This document shows positions 22,899-31,571 of a stretch of 64,000 nucleotides of DNA, one piece after another. Each line of letters opens with the position of its first letter. Position 1 is the first letter of the stretch. The stretch comes from a virus: the IMG/VR virus record IMGVR_UViG_3300027759_000003, positions 45,758 through 109,757 of that record. The stretch is one strand, 5' to 3'. The notes under the pieces were generated by a model. It was not told the DNA's origin and ran no database searches. It saw nothing but the letters and a program-made list of their open reading frames with translations. The translations under genes and the position numbers were made by a program.

Positions 22899-24883
22899 TG
22901 GCAATTAAAAGATTAGTTAATGACTCAAGTTTAGTAAATAGTTTTAGAGCCAGTAGAGGTCAATCTAGTGCAGCAATTCCTAATGCGCCTACTATTGGTA
23001 CAGCAACTGCTGTTACTGGTACTACAGCAACTGTTACTTATACCGCCGCAGTTTTAGGTGCTACAGCATCATCCTTTACAGCAACTTCTAATCCAGGATC
23101 ATTAACAGGTACTGGTTCTTCACCTATAACGGTTAGTGGTTTAGATGGTGAAACAAATTATACTTTTACAGTTTATGCAACTAATGCAAATGGTAACTCA
23201 ACGCAATCTGGTGCAAGTAATCAAATTACTACACCTGTTGCTACTTTATCTGTTGATTACTTAGTTGTCGCTGGCGGCGGCGGTGGTGGTGTTGGTGGCG
23301 GTGGCGCTGGTGGATATAGAACTTCTGTTGGCTCTGGTCAAGGTTCTCCTTTAACTATATCATTAAATGCTGATTACACTGTTATAGTAGGTGCTGGTGG
23401 CGCTACTTCAACATCAGGTATTAATTCAGTATTTTCTACAATTACATCTACTGGTGGTGGTAGAGGTGCAAGTGGAGTCTCTGTATTTGACGGTGGTTCA
23501 GGTGGTGGTGGTAGTAATGATGCTACTAATTATGGTTTAGGAAACACTCCAGCAACTTCACCTTCACAAGGTAATAATGGTGGCTCAAGATTTAATGGAC
23601 AAACTTCAGGCGGCGGCGGCGGTGCAGGTGCAGTAGGTGGTAATGCAAGCAATTCTACTACTGGTGGCCATGGTGGTGATGGTGCTGCTAACTCTATTAC
23701 TGGTTCTTCTGTAACTTATGCAGCAGGTGGTGGAGGTGGTGGTTGGGGTGGTGGTAGTTTTAACGTTTCTGGTGGTGGTAATGGTGGTAGTAGCGGTCTC
23801 GGCGGAAATGCTGAAAGAAACGGAGTCGTTGGGCAACCAGGAACAGTAAATACTGGTAGTGGCGGTGGCGGCGGATATTGGGTAAATGGTTTAGGTACAG
23901 GCGGCTCAGGAATTGTTGTAGCCCGATACTCAGGCACTGTACAAAAAGCAAGTGGTGGAGTGGTTACTACATCAGGTGGAAATACAATTCACACATTTAC
24001 CACATCTGGAAACTTTTTAACTTTATCATCTCCACTAGCAAAAGCAAGCGGTGGAGTTATATCTACTGATGGTACTTATTGGTATCACGCATTTTTATCT
24101 TCAGCAACATTTACTCCTACTCAATCATTAACTGCTGATGTATTAGTAGTTGCTGGTGGTGGCGGAGGAGGTACTTCTGATTCTGATACTGGCGGCTCTG
24201 GCGGTGGTGGTGCAGGTGCGCTTCGTTATTTTGCTTCACAATCATTAACCGCAACTGGATATTCTGTAACAGTTGGTGCTGGTGGTACTGCGGGTACAAC
24301 AAGTAATGTTGGTACTAATGGTATAAATTCACAGTTTGGTTCTTTATCTGCTTCATCAGGTGGCGGTTGCGGTGGTGGTGGTAATTCCCCTGGATATGGT
24401 GGAAGTAATGGTGGTTCAGGTGGTGGTGGTAAATCTAATACAGGTAATAATGGGGCTGGAACTGGAACTACAGGTGGCAATAATGGCGGTGGTGGCAATA
24501 ATGGCGGACAACGTGGTGGAGGTGGAGGTGGAGGAGCAGGTGCTGCTGGTACTGCTGGTGGATTTAGTGCGTCAGGTGCAGGTGGAATTGGGTTAAATAC
24601 ATATTCATCTTGGGCAAGTGCAACTGGAACTGGAGTAAGTGGTTATTATGCAGGCGGAGGCGGTGGCGGAGAAGGTGGTGCATCAGGTAATGGCGCTGGA
24701 CTTGGTGGAACGGGTGGAGGAGGTCGAGGCAATTCACATACTTCTGGAATTGCTGGTGCAGCGGGAACTGCAAATACTGGCGGCGGTGGAGGTGGCGGCG
24801 GAGGCAGTGCAAGCGTTGGTGGTTTATACCCAACAGGAAATGCTGGCGGTAGCGGTATAGTAATTATAAGATATGCAGTCTAA
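22898..24883 (+). CDS. FN3 plus double polyglycine fibre/adhesin protein 2
   Basis: 661 residues from ATG 22898 (TAATGG overlap). Begins MAIKRLVNDSSLVNSFRAS, then one FN3 domain (about 27-118), then two polyglycine modules (about 125-350 and 420-655). A linker with repeated KASGGV...TDGTYWYHAF strands separates them. The first module ends IVVARYSGT and the second IVIIRYAV. The double tip is shared only with the 25456 protein, so the two seem to descend from one duplicated gene. The FN3-coding DNA is nearly identical to that of 25456. Confidence 0.75.
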   Translation: MAIKRLVNDSSLVNSFRASRGQSSAAIPNAPTIGTATAVTGTTATVTYTAAVLGATASSFTATSNPGSLTGTGSSPITVSGLDGETNYTFTVYATNANGNSTQSGASNQITTPVATLSVDYLVVAGGGGGGVGGGGAGGYRTSVGSGQGSPLTISLNADYTVIVGAGGATSTSGINSVFSTITSTGGGRGASGVSVFDGGSGGGGSNDATNYGLGNTPATSPSQGNNGGSRFNGQTSGGGGGAGAVGGNASNSTTGGHGGDGAANSITGSSVTYAAGGGGGGWGGGSFNVSGGGNGGSSGLGGNAERNGVVGQPGTVNTGSGGGGGYWVNGLGTGGSGIVVARYSGTVQKASGGVVTTSGGNTIHTFTTSGNFLTLSSPLAKASGGVISTDGTYWYHAFLSSATFTPTQSLTADVLVVAGGGGGGTSDSDTGGSGGGGAGALRYFASQSLTATGYSVTVGAGGTAGTTSNVGTNGINSQFGSLSASSGGGCGGGGNSPGYGGSNGGSGGGGKSNTGNNGAGTGTTGGNNGGGGNNGGQRGGGGGGGAGAAGTAGGFSASGAGGIGLNTYSSWASATGTGVSGYYAGGGGGGEGGASGNGAGLGGTGGGGRGNSHTSGIAGAAGTANTGGGGGGGGGSASVGGLYPTGNAGGSGIVIIRYAV

Positions 24884-24895
24884 CAAAGGAGAAAT

Positions 24896-25096
24896 ATGAA
24901 AAAAGATAACGCAACTAAAATAAAAGAAACAAAGACAACACAATGTTTTAGTTATGAAATAACAATGTTAGTACACGTTATTTCTGATACCGAAACAAAC
25001 GCTAAAGCACAATTAGACGAAAAAGGCGGTATTGTTACAAAACGTAATGTACAATTAGTTAATAAATCAACTCTCTACGGAGAAGAAACGGAATAA
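24896..25096 (+). CDS. Small fibre-associated protein, paralogue of 29553 gene
   Basis: 66 residues. RBS AAAGGAG. SYEITMLVHVISDTETNAKAQLDEKGGIVTKRNVQLVNKS is a compact beta-alpha-beta unit. It matches the 53-residue leftward gene at 29553-29714 (TYKVEMIIHLLSDSEPKAA). Function unknown. Confidence 0.65.
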   Translation: MKKDNATKIKETKTTQCFSYEITMLVHVISDTETNAKAQLDEKGGIVTKRNVQLVNKSTLYGEETE

Positions 25097-25098
25097 TC

Positions 25099-25440
25099 AT
25101 GGGTCACTATGCAAAAATAGAAGACGGAATTGTTACACAGGTAATCGTTGCCGATGGACCAGACTGGTGTGAAAAAAACTTAGGTGGTGAATGGGTTCAA
25201 ACCTCATACAACACACACGGTGGAGTTCATTCAGGCGGTAAATTTGCTATCCACAAAAATTATGCAGGTATTGGATACACATTTGACGGTATTGGCTTTG
25301 CCGCACCTCAACCTTATCCATCTTGGACAAAAAATTTAAACACATACTTGTGGGAAGCACCAACCCCAATGCCAGTTGATGACAAAATCTATCGTTGGGA
25401 TGAAGACACAACCTCTTGGGTTGAAGTAACACAAGAATAA
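25099..25440 (+). CDS. Virion-associated conserved protein (YAGIGYTYD family)
   Basis: 113 residues. NYAGIGYTFDGIGFAAPQPYPSW...LWEAPTPMP...IYRWDEDTTSWVEV. The same family is encoded at 55590-55940, also right after or before FN3-polyglycine genes. I recognise this family from cyanophage fibre regions. A chaperone or structural part of the fibre tip is likely, by position. Confidence 0.7.
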   Translation: MGHYAKIEDGIVTQVIVADGPDWCEKNLGGEWVQTSYNTHGGVHSGGKFAIHKNYAGIGYTFDGIGFAAPQPYPSWTKNLNTYLWEAPTPMPVDDKIYRWDEDTTSWVEVTQE

Positions 25441-25455
25441 AAAAAAGGTATCTAA

Positions 25456-27417
25456 ATGGCAGCCAAAAGAGTAGTTACCAGTAGTAGTATAGCCAACAGT
25501 TTTAAGATGAGTGTTGGACAATCTTCTGCTGCCATTCCAAATTCCCCGACAATCGGCACTGCTACTGCTGTAACAGGAACTACTGCTACTGTTGCTTATA
25601 CTGCTGCCGTATTAGGGGCTACAGCATCATCCTTTACTGCTACATCTAATCCAGGATCACTTACTGGTACTGGTTCTTCACCTATAACGGTTAGTGGTTT
25701 GACTGGTGAAACAAATTATACTTTTACAGTTTATGCAACTAATGCAAATGGTAACTCAGCGCAATCTGGTGCAAGTAATCAAATTACTACTCCTACTGCA
25801 AACTTAATTATTGATGCTCTTGTTATTGCTGGCGGTGGTGGAGGTGGAAGTTATGGAACTAGTGGTGGCGGCGGCGCAGGCGGATTATTATATTTTAGTT
25901 CACAAACTCTATCTCCTGCATCTTATGTAATAACTGTTGGAGCAGGAGGTGCAGCAGCCACTAATGGATATGATTCACAATTTGGTGCGTTAACTTCGGC
26001 TATAGGTGGTGGAACAACTGGAACTAATGGTGGTTCTGGTGGTGGTGCTGGTGACACTGGTAACGCTGGCTCTGGTGTAGTTGGACAAGGAAACAACGGA
26101 GGATCTAGGGGTGGAAGCATTGGTTTAGGAGGAGGAGGTGGTGCAGGAGGTGCTGGCGGAAATGGTTCAGGTAATGGTGGTGTAGGTGGTGCTGGTGTAA
26201 ACACATATTCATCTTGGGCATCTGCAACTTCTACAGGTGTATCTGGATATTACGCTGGCGGCGGCGGTGGCGCTGGCCATTATAGTCAACAGGTTGGAGG
26301 TGCAGGTGGTTCAGGTGGAGGTGGAAATGGTGGTTCTGCTGACACAGTTGCTGCTACTTCTGGAGTTGCAAATACAGGTTCAGGTGGTGGTGGTGGTGCA
26401 TTTGCTGGTTATAGTCCTAGTCCACTTGGTGGTTCAGGTGGTTCAGGAATTGTTATAGTTCGTTATCAATCTGGTACACAAAAAGCATTAGGTGGAACAA
26501 TTACAACATCTGGAGGATATTATTATCATACATTTACTGCATCAGGTATTTTTCAAACAGAGTATTCAGTAGCAAAAGCAACTGGCGGATCAATAAATAC
26601 TGATGGTACTTATTGGTATCACACATTTACTGGTTCAGGTACATTTACTCCTACTCAATCATTAACTGCTGATTATTTGGTAGTAGCAGGCGGCGGCGGT
26701 GGAGGAAACATGGGCGGTGGCGGCGGAGCAGGTGGACTTCGTTCTACTGTTACTGCAACAGGCGGTGGCGGTTCATTAGAATCATCAGTATCTTTAATTA
26801 ACAATACAGCATACGCAATTTCTATTGGTGCAGGAGGAACTAGTTCAGTTCAACATAATATTTCTGGCGGTCAAGGTGTAAATTCATCAATTATTGGTGG
26901 AGCAATCTCTATTACATCTACAGGTGGCGGTGGTGGAGCAAGTTATGCTTCAAGCCCAAGTAGTGGTGGTTCAGGTGGCGGCGGCCAGCGTTCTAATGGT
27001 GCAGGAGCATCTGGAACACAATATCAGGGTTATGCAGGTGGTTCAGGTGGTGGATATAGCGGTGGTGATGATAGTCTTTCATCTGGCGGTGGCGGAGGCG
27101 GAGCAGGTACTATTGGTGGTTCATATAATTCTGGAATTACTAAAGCAGGTAATGGTGGTAACGGTGTTCAAATTACTGCATTATCAACACCAACTGGAAC
27201 TGGTAAAGACAGTGGCTATTACGCAGGTGGTGGTGGAGGTGGTGGATATAACTCAACCGCTGGGTCTGCAGGTCTTGGTGGAGTAGCAGGTGTAACTGGT
27301 GGCAATAATGGTATATCTGGAACTCCAAATACTGGTAGTGGCGGTGGAGGTGGCGGTACTGGAAGAAATGGCGGACCAGGCGGTAGCGGTATAGTAATAA
27401 TTAGGTATGCAGTCTAA
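25456..27417 (+). CDS. FN3 plus double polyglycine fibre/adhesin protein 3
   Basis: 653 residues. Same plan as the 22898 protein: N-terminal segment with SAAIPNSPTIG, FN3 (about 26-117), polyglycine module 1 (about 122-335, ends IVIVRYQSGT), YYYHTF...TDGTYWYHTF linker, polyglycine module 2 (about 405-650, ends IVIIRYAV). The FN3 half is almost identical in DNA to 22898, while the Gly-rich loops differ strongly. That pattern is expected when tips diversify under receptor selection. Confidence 0.75.
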   Translation: MAAKRVVTSSSIANSFKMSVGQSSAAIPNSPTIGTATAVTGTTATVAYTAAVLGATASSFTATSNPGSLTGTGSSPITVSGLTGETNYTFTVYATNANGNSAQSGASNQITTPTANLIIDALVIAGGGGGGSYGTSGGGGAGGLLYFSSQTLSPASYVITVGAGGAAATNGYDSQFGALTSAIGGGTTGTNGGSGGGAGDTGNAGSGVVGQGNNGGSRGGSIGLGGGGGAGGAGGNGSGNGGVGGAGVNTYSSWASATSTGVSGYYAGGGGGAGHYSQQVGGAGGSGGGGNGGSADTVAATSGVANTGSGGGGGAFAGYSPSPLGGSGGSGIVIVRYQSGTQKALGGTITTSGGYYYHTFTASGIFQTEYSVAKATGGSINTDGTYWYHTFTGSGTFTPTQSLTADYLVVAGGGGGGNMGGGGGAGGLRSTVTATGGGGSLESSVSLINNTAYAISIGAGGTSSVQHNISGGQGVNSSIIGGAISITSTGGGGGASYASSPSSGGSGGGGQRSNGAGASGTQYQGYAGGSGGGYSGGDDSLSSGGGGGGAGTIGGSYNSGITKAGNGGNGVQITALSTPTGTGKDSGYYAGGGGGGGYNSTAGSAGLGGVAGVTGGNNGISGTPNTGSGGGGGGTGRNGGPGGSGIVIIRYAV

Positions 27418-27476
27418 TAAATAATAAAATAATGATACAATGTTTTTATAACTTTGATTTTTTTGAAGGGATTTAA

Positions 27477-29003
27477 ATGGCAGTCAACAACCTAAATAAG
27501 GTAAAAATTCCAGGTACTGGAACTACTGCTGCCCGTCCATCTAATCCTGCTGTAGGAGATACTTTTTATAACGGTACCCTCGGAAGATTAGAAATTTATA
27601 CATCACAAGGATGGATGGCTTTAAATGCCCCAGCAGCAACCCCTACAGGTGTAACAGCAACAGACGCAGGTTCTGGCAGGGCATACAATAATGGCTCTGC
27701 ATCAATAGCATTTACTCCAGCAACAGCAGGTGGTCTACCAACATCATATGTAGTTACATCATCTCCTGGCTCCTATACTGCGACGGGATCAGTAAGTCCA
27801 ATCATAGTATCAGGTCAACAATCTTCAACTCAATATACATATACAGTAGTAGCAAGCAATGACTTTGGAACAGCAACATCTTCTGCATCTAGTGCAGTTA
27901 CTGCAACTACCGTGCCACAGGCTCCTACAATTGGTGCTGTAACTGGTGGAAATGCTTTAGCAACAGTTGCCTATACAGCAGGTGCAACTGGTGGTTTATC
28001 TAATACTTATACTGCTACATCATCTCCAGGTGGACTTACTGGTACTGGTTCAAGTCCTATTACAGTTTCAGGATTAACTAATGGAACTTCATATACATTT
28101 ACAGTAACAGCAACAAATGCTAACGGAACATCAGCAGCAAGTGCTGCAAGTAGTTCAGTAACTCCTGTTGCAGAAATTTTAGTTGATTACCTTGTACTTG
28201 CAGGAGGCGGTGGCGGAGGCGGAGGCGGTGGTGGTGCAGGTGGATTGCGTTCTACTGTAACTGCAAGTGGTCGTGGTACCGCACCCGAATCCAATTTAAC
28301 TTTATTACCTTCAACTAATTATGCGGTTACAGTTGGTGCTGGCGGTGCTGGTGTTCTGGGTTACGAAGGAACTGGTGCTGGTGGTGGCATCGGAGCAAAC
28401 TCTGTATTTAGCACTATAACTTCTCTTGGTGGAGGCGGTGGCGGAAGCAACGCTAATTTTGGTACTAACGGTGGTTGTGGTGGTGGAGCGTGTTATTCAT
28501 CAGGTCAGTCAGGTCCAGGAGCAGGAACTGCTGGTCAAGGATTTGATGGTGGTCAAGATACAGTTGATATTGCCCCATATCCTGGTGCTGGTGGTGGAGG
28601 AACTGGTCAAGCAGGACAAGTGCCCCTTACTGCATCTGTCCCTGGTCCTGGAGGTAATGGTACGGCTGTATCAATTACTGGTACATCAGTTACGTATGGC
28701 GGCGGAGGCGGAGGTGGAATATATCCTTACTCTTCTACTGGTGCTCCTGGTGGTACTGGCGGAGGCGGAAGTTCAAGTGGTGGAGTAGGTGGCGACGGTA
28801 CTGTCAATCTTGGTGGTGGCGGTGGTGGAAATTCAAGAACTCAAACAGGTGGCAATGGCGGAGCAGGTGTAGTTATTCTTAGATACCCAGACACTTTTAC
28901 AATTTCAATTGGAGCAGGTTTAACAGGAACTACAAGTTCACCAAGTGGCGGATACAAAAGAACAACATTAACTGCAGGTACTGGAAATGTGAGTTGGGCA
29001 TAA
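27477..29003 (+). CDS. Tail-fibre protein with two FN3 domains and polyglycine tip
   Basis: 508 residues. A different N-terminus carries RPSNPAVGDTFYNGTLGRLEIYTSQGWMALN, a virion-attachment motif seen in other phage fibres. Two FN3 domains follow (about 55-145 and 147-235), then one polyglycine module (about 240-470), and the tail TISIGAGLTGT...GTGNVSWA. It is the longest arm of the set and may be the base fibre. A TGATACAAT -10 lies about 50 nt upstream. Confidence 0.75.
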   Translation: MAVNNLNKVKIPGTGTTAARPSNPAVGDTFYNGTLGRLEIYTSQGWMALNAPAATPTGVTATDAGSGRAYNNGSASIAFTPATAGGLPTSYVVTSSPGSYTATGSVSPIIVSGQQSSTQYTYTVVASNDFGTATSSASSAVTATTVPQAPTIGAVTGGNALATVAYTAGATGGLSNTYTATSSPGGLTGTGSSPITVSGLTNGTSYTFTVTATNANGTSAASAASSSVTPVAEILVDYLVLAGGGGGGGGGGGAGGLRSTVTASGRGTAPESNLTLLPSTNYAVTVGAGGAGVLGYEGTGAGGGIGANSVFSTITSLGGGGGGSNANFGTNGGCGGGACYSSGQSGPGAGTAGQGFDGGQDTVDIAPYPGAGGGGTGQAGQVPLTASVPGPGGNGTAVSITGTSVTYGGGGGGGIYPYSSTGAPGGTGGGGSSSGGVGGDGTVNLGGGGGGNSRTQTGGNGGAGVVILRYPDTFTISIGAGLTGTTSSPSGGYKRTTLTAGTGNVSWA

Positions 29004-29015
29004 AGATTAATTAAA

Positions 29016-29044
29016 TTGCCTTGTACCCTAAGATAGGGTATAAT
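29016..29044 (+). promoter_or_regulatory. Promoter with its -10 in a hairpin, leaderless
   Basis: TTGCCT (29016-29021), 17 nt, TATAAT (29039-29044), 8 nt to ATG 29053. TACCCTA (29024-29030) and TAGGGTA (29034-29040) form a 7-bp stem overlapping the -10, so it may also end the upstream fibre mRNA. Confidence 0.65.
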
Positions 29045-29052
29045 ATAGTAAT

Positions 29053-29391
29053 ATGAGTTTTAAACTTAAAAGCATAATCTGGGTACAATCTGCATTAATC
29101 GTAATACTTTCTGTGTTCATGCTTTTTATGGGAGGGGATTTAAAACAATCTCGTAAAATGACCTTAGATCAATCCAACTACTGTATAAGATATACCAGTG
29201 ATATTATTGCAAGTAGCCGTCTTGATTTAATAAGAGAACAAGATGCCCATAGTCGGACGGTAGATAAAGCAAACTCTGTAATAGATGACATTGTTAATAG
29301 ATATAACTCACTTGTGGCACGGTATAACAAAAGCACTGGCGGAACTAATTACGATCCCCTTAACACATACTCATATAGGATAAGACCTTGA
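29053..29391 (+). CDS. N-terminally anchored small protein
   Basis: 112 residues: TM helix at about 8-27 (IIWVQSALIVILSVFMLFMGG), then a helical, polar domain and a Tyr-rich end (NTYSYRIRP). No family known. Confidence 0.6.
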   Translation: MSFKLKSIIWVQSALIVILSVFMLFMGGDLKQSRKMTLDQSNYCIRYTSDIIASSRLDLIREQDAHSRTVDKANSVIDDIVNRYNSLVARYNKSTGGTNYDPLNTYSYRIRP

Positions 29392-29392
29392 T

Positions 29393-29563
29393 ATGTGCCC
29401 TAACTGTAATTCTACACTAATCCCAATAATCTATGGCTATGTTAATCCCAAGTATGTGGATATGCATAAGCAAGGTTTGATATTGTTAGTATCTAAAACT
29501 TATCATACCAAACAAGATCCCAACTGGCACTGTGGGGTTTGTATGGAGTCTTTTAACCTTTAA
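29393..29563 (+). CDS. Zinc-ribbon small protein
   Basis: 56 residues beginning MCPNCNSTLIP and ending HCGVCMESFNL, two CxxC knuckles about 43 residues apart. It follows the previous stop by 1 nt. Its end overlaps the convergent gene 29553 by 11 nt. Confidence 0.6.
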   Translation: MCPNCNSTLIPIIYGYVNPKYVDMHKQGLILLVSKTYHTKQDPNWHCGVCMESFNL

Positions 29564-29714
29564 TCAGCGGTACTGAGTCAATAAGAGTTACCTTACGACT
29601 ACTTACATACCCACCATTCTTTTCTAATGTTTCTGCTGCTTTTGGCTCGGAATCTGAAAGTAAATGAATAATCATCTCTACTTTATAGGTATAACAAACT
29701 GTATCTTCTTCCAT
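29553..29714 (-). CDS. Small protein, paralogue of the 24896 gene
   Basis: 53 residues, VCYTYKVEMIIHLLSDSEPKAAETLEKNGGYVSSRKVTLID. The pattern and length of strands and helix match the fibre-block gene at 24896. Its start lies 2 nt from the stop of the gene upstream, with a GGAGGGAG ribosome site inside that gene. Confidence 0.6.
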   Translation of the reverse strand: MEEDTVCYTYKVEMIIHLLSDSEPKAAETLEKNGGYVSSRKVTLIDSVPLIKG

Positions 29715-29715
29715 A

Positions 29716-29886
29716 TTATCTCCCTCCTGCATTTGCCAAGGCTTGGGCTATGATACGCTGCCTAACATCTTCTTGGCTTCTTTCAAATTTAGACATACTG
29801 TGATATGGTTTGTTAGCCATACGCTTTTTGTTCTTGGCATACCGTCTTAGTTTTCGCTGGGAAATAATCGCATTGTTTTTTTTCAT
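29716..29886 (-). CDS. Small basic protein, leaderless
   Basis: 56 residues, Arg/Lys-rich (SQRKLRRYAKNKKRMANK), probably nucleic-acid binding. TTGCCG-17-TACACT precedes the ATG by 6 nt. Confidence 0.6.
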   Translation of the reverse strand: MKKNNAIISQRKLRRYAKNKKRMANKPYHSMSKFERSQEDVRQRIIAQALANAGGR

Positions 29887-29892
29887 ATTATA

Positions 29893-29921
29893 AGTGTATC
29901 ACGCTTTGAGTTCGGCGGCAA
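29893..29921 (-). promoter_or_regulatory. Leaderless promoter with GCCGCC element
   Basis: Minus strand: TTGCCG (-35), 17 nt, TACACT (complement of 29893-29898), N6, ATG 29886. Confidence 0.65.
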
Positions 29922-29972
29922 ATAGGAGGTAACAAACCTTCCCCTGCCCGACACGGGCAATAGCGGTTAATA

Positions 29973-30140
29973 TTACAGGTATGCCTGATTTAAGAAATCA
30001 TCTGCCCAAAAGGAAGCAAGGGATTCATCCCCAATATCATTAAAGTAATAACGATTTTTTTCAATGCTGTATGTCCACCCTTTCCAAAGATTAACATCTT
30101 CTTCTGCCCAAGTAAGGTTTGTATCCATTAATTCATGCAT
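29973..30140 (-). CDS. Small hypothetical protein
   Basis: 55 residues, Trp/Tyr-rich and acidic (TWAEEDVNLWKGWTYSIEKNRYYFND). It overlaps the gene upstream by 8 nt. The family is unknown. Confidence 0.55.
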   Translation of the reverse strand: MHELMDTNLTWAEEDVNLWKGWTYSIEKNRYYFNDIGDESLASFWADDFLNQAYL

Positions 30141-30342
30141 TTCGATACCTCCAGTTTAGCAGAGTATAAACAAACTCTCCGTACCACTTATTAGAACAAC
30201 GTCTAATACCCTTTTCCCCATAATGATCGTACATGAATAAGGTTAATCTAACCTTATCCTTTGTCCTAATAAACCTTCCGCAATTAATACAGGATTGAAA
30301 GATATACTGGTTAATTGGTTTGTCATAATCTACATTACCCAT
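30133..30342 (-). CDS. Small zinc-binding-like protein
   Basis: 69 residues from ATG 30342 (ATGGGTAA overlap); a start 42 nt earlier lies inside the upstream gene. SCINCGRFI gives one CxxC, with further His and Cys (YDHYGEKGIRRC). Probably a zinc knuckle. Confidence 0.6.
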   Translation of the reverse strand: MGNVDYDKPINQYIFQSCINCGRFIRTKDKVRLTLFMYDHYGEKGIRRCSNKWYGEFVYTLLNWRYRNA

Positions 30343-30703
30343 TGTGCCACTTCCAATTTGATATAAAACCTTTATCTTGTTCATTTAATTCAACCCAAAG
30401 ATTAACATTTTTATTGACCACTGGTAAACCACCACTTTCATCTGATTTTCTAGCCTTTGCCTTTTGTTTGGGTACAAAGGTTTTATTATATTTTTTACGT
30501 TGTTTTTTATTTAATTTATGAGTTTTGACATGAGTGTCAGGAGCGCTAGGATCTGGAGCAATTAAAGGTTTGTTATAAACAGGTCTAGACCAGTTAGCAG
30601 GTGTCCCAAAGGCAGTAGCCTCAATAGCGGATTTACTTCTATTAAGGCTAGCCCTTGCTCGTTCTTCTGCTTCAGACCAATCTATTTCTTTTTTAGATTT
30701 CAT
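30335..30703 (-). CDS. Basic hypothetical protein
   Basis: 122 residues with a Lys-rich centre (KTHKLNKKQRKKYNKTFVPKQK) and polar ends, likely disordered in part. It may bind nucleic acid. TAATAATG-type junction with the upstream gene. Confidence 0.6.
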   Translation of the reverse strand: MKSKKEIDWSEAEERARASLNRSKSAIEATAFGTPANWSRPVYNKPLIAPDPSAPDTHVKTHKLNKKQRKKYNKTFVPKQKAKARKSDESGGLPVVNKNVNLWVELNEQDKGFISNWKWHNG

Positions 30704-30705
30704 TA

Positions 30706-30855
30706 TTAATAAGCAGGTTCAAATGATTCAAAAGCCTTTGGAAAGTAACTTTGAATTATTTTATGAACTTTGTCGTTTTCAATATAGAAAAGTCCACCTG
30801 ATTTTTCATTGCTAAACATTTCTTGCATTATTTCATGTATCATTTCTGTTGTCAT
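30706..30855 (-). CDS. Small hypothetical protein
   Basis: 49 residues, helical (TTEMIHEIMQEMFSNEKSG). RBS GGGGAAAA. Its promoter reads TTGCTA-17-TATGCT on the minus strand with CCCGCCGA in the spacer. Confidence 0.55.
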   Translation of the reverse strand: MTTEMIHEIMQEMFSNEKSGGLFYIENDKVHKIIQSYFPKAFESFEPAY

Positions 30856-30938
30856 AGTTTTCCCCTTTGTTTACATTAAGCATACCACAAATCGGCGGGA
30901 ATAGCAAGAAGGATCGTAATATCACAGGTAGTAAACAG

Positions 30939-31559
30939 TTATATCTTTTTAATCCAATATTGATGGTTCATAGCCATTGTTTCTATTTGATTTTTGTATT
31001 TTTCAACAAATGACAAAATAGCAGTTCTAGGTCTTAGATGAGCAGGTTTTTCATCACCCCAAGAGTAGTCATCAAATGACATGATTCCACCAGCCTTTAG
31101 TAATGGCCAAGACAGTTCGGCATCACTTAATACGCTGCTGGCAACATGATCTGCATCAATATAAATAAAATCATAGGTGTTATTTTTGGTGTTTTCAGCA
31201 TTTAAAAAATCAAAGGTCGTGGATCTTTTACTATGAACACGAGGAGAAAATTGTTCCATCCTACTTAAATATAATTGATAGACATCTTCAAAGTCATAAT
31301 TATCATGAACATCGCTTTCAGCAGATGATCCTAGCCAAGTATCAACATCTGTTAAATGTGAGGTTTCATGGGTTAATACATTTTTCATTAACCATTTGCT
31401 TGTGTCTCCAGTAAAAACACCTAATTGAAGATAATTTAAGTTAGGCTTATCTTTATACTCAGACAAGAATTCTTCAAAGTTATATTTGCCTGTATATGAA
31501 AACCAATTAGGATAGTGACCTTTACCAAACCTTGATCCCAGCCAACCAGTATTAGACAT
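30939..31559 (-). CDS. SAM-dependent methyltransferase (Methyltransf_24-like), leaderless
   Basis: 206 residues. LNYLQLGVFTGDTSKWLM is the SAM loop; YDFIYIDADHVASSVLSDAELSWPLLKAGGIMSFDDY is the class I acidic strand and following motif, as in the sugar or small-molecule O-methyltransferase family 24. It may methylate a glycan like the FkbM enzyme. Minus-strand TACAAT lies N6 from the ATG. Confidence 0.8.
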   Translation of the reverse strand: MSNTGWLGSRFGKGHYPNWFSYTGKYNFEEFLSEYKDKPNLNYLQLGVFTGDTSKWLMKNVLTHETSHLTDVDTWLGSSAESDVHDNYDFEDVYQLYLSRMEQFSPRVHSKRSTTFDFLNAENTKNNTYDFIYIDADHVASSVLSDAELSWPLLKAGGIMSFDDYSWGDEKPAHLRPRTAILSFVEKYKNQIETMAMNHQYWIKKI

Positions 31560-31565
31560 AAACTT

Positions 31566-31571
31566 ATTGTA
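31566..31571 (-). promoter_or_regulatory. -10 box of leaderless methyltransferase gene
   Basis: GGATACAAT on the minus strand, AAGTTT, ATG 31559. CCCGCC lies in the spacer, as at 30.9 kb. Confidence 0.65.

Noticed and set aside
22282-24833. Long reverse-strand frames rich in His, Pro or Leu inside the FN3-polyglycine genes
   Set aside because: They are shadows of GGT/GGC repeats on the other strand, with no start signals. The same applies to 25923, 53757, 54852 and 55233.
24639-24860. Plus-strand Val/Glu-rich frames in polyglycine genes (also 22204, 26894, 28426, 53598)
   Set aside because: They are +1/+2 frame readings of GGT/GGA repeats.
21738-29003. Diversity-generating retroelement acting on the fibre tips
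   Set aside because: No reverse transcriptase and no template/variable repeat pair seen in the window; paralogue recombination explains the variation better.
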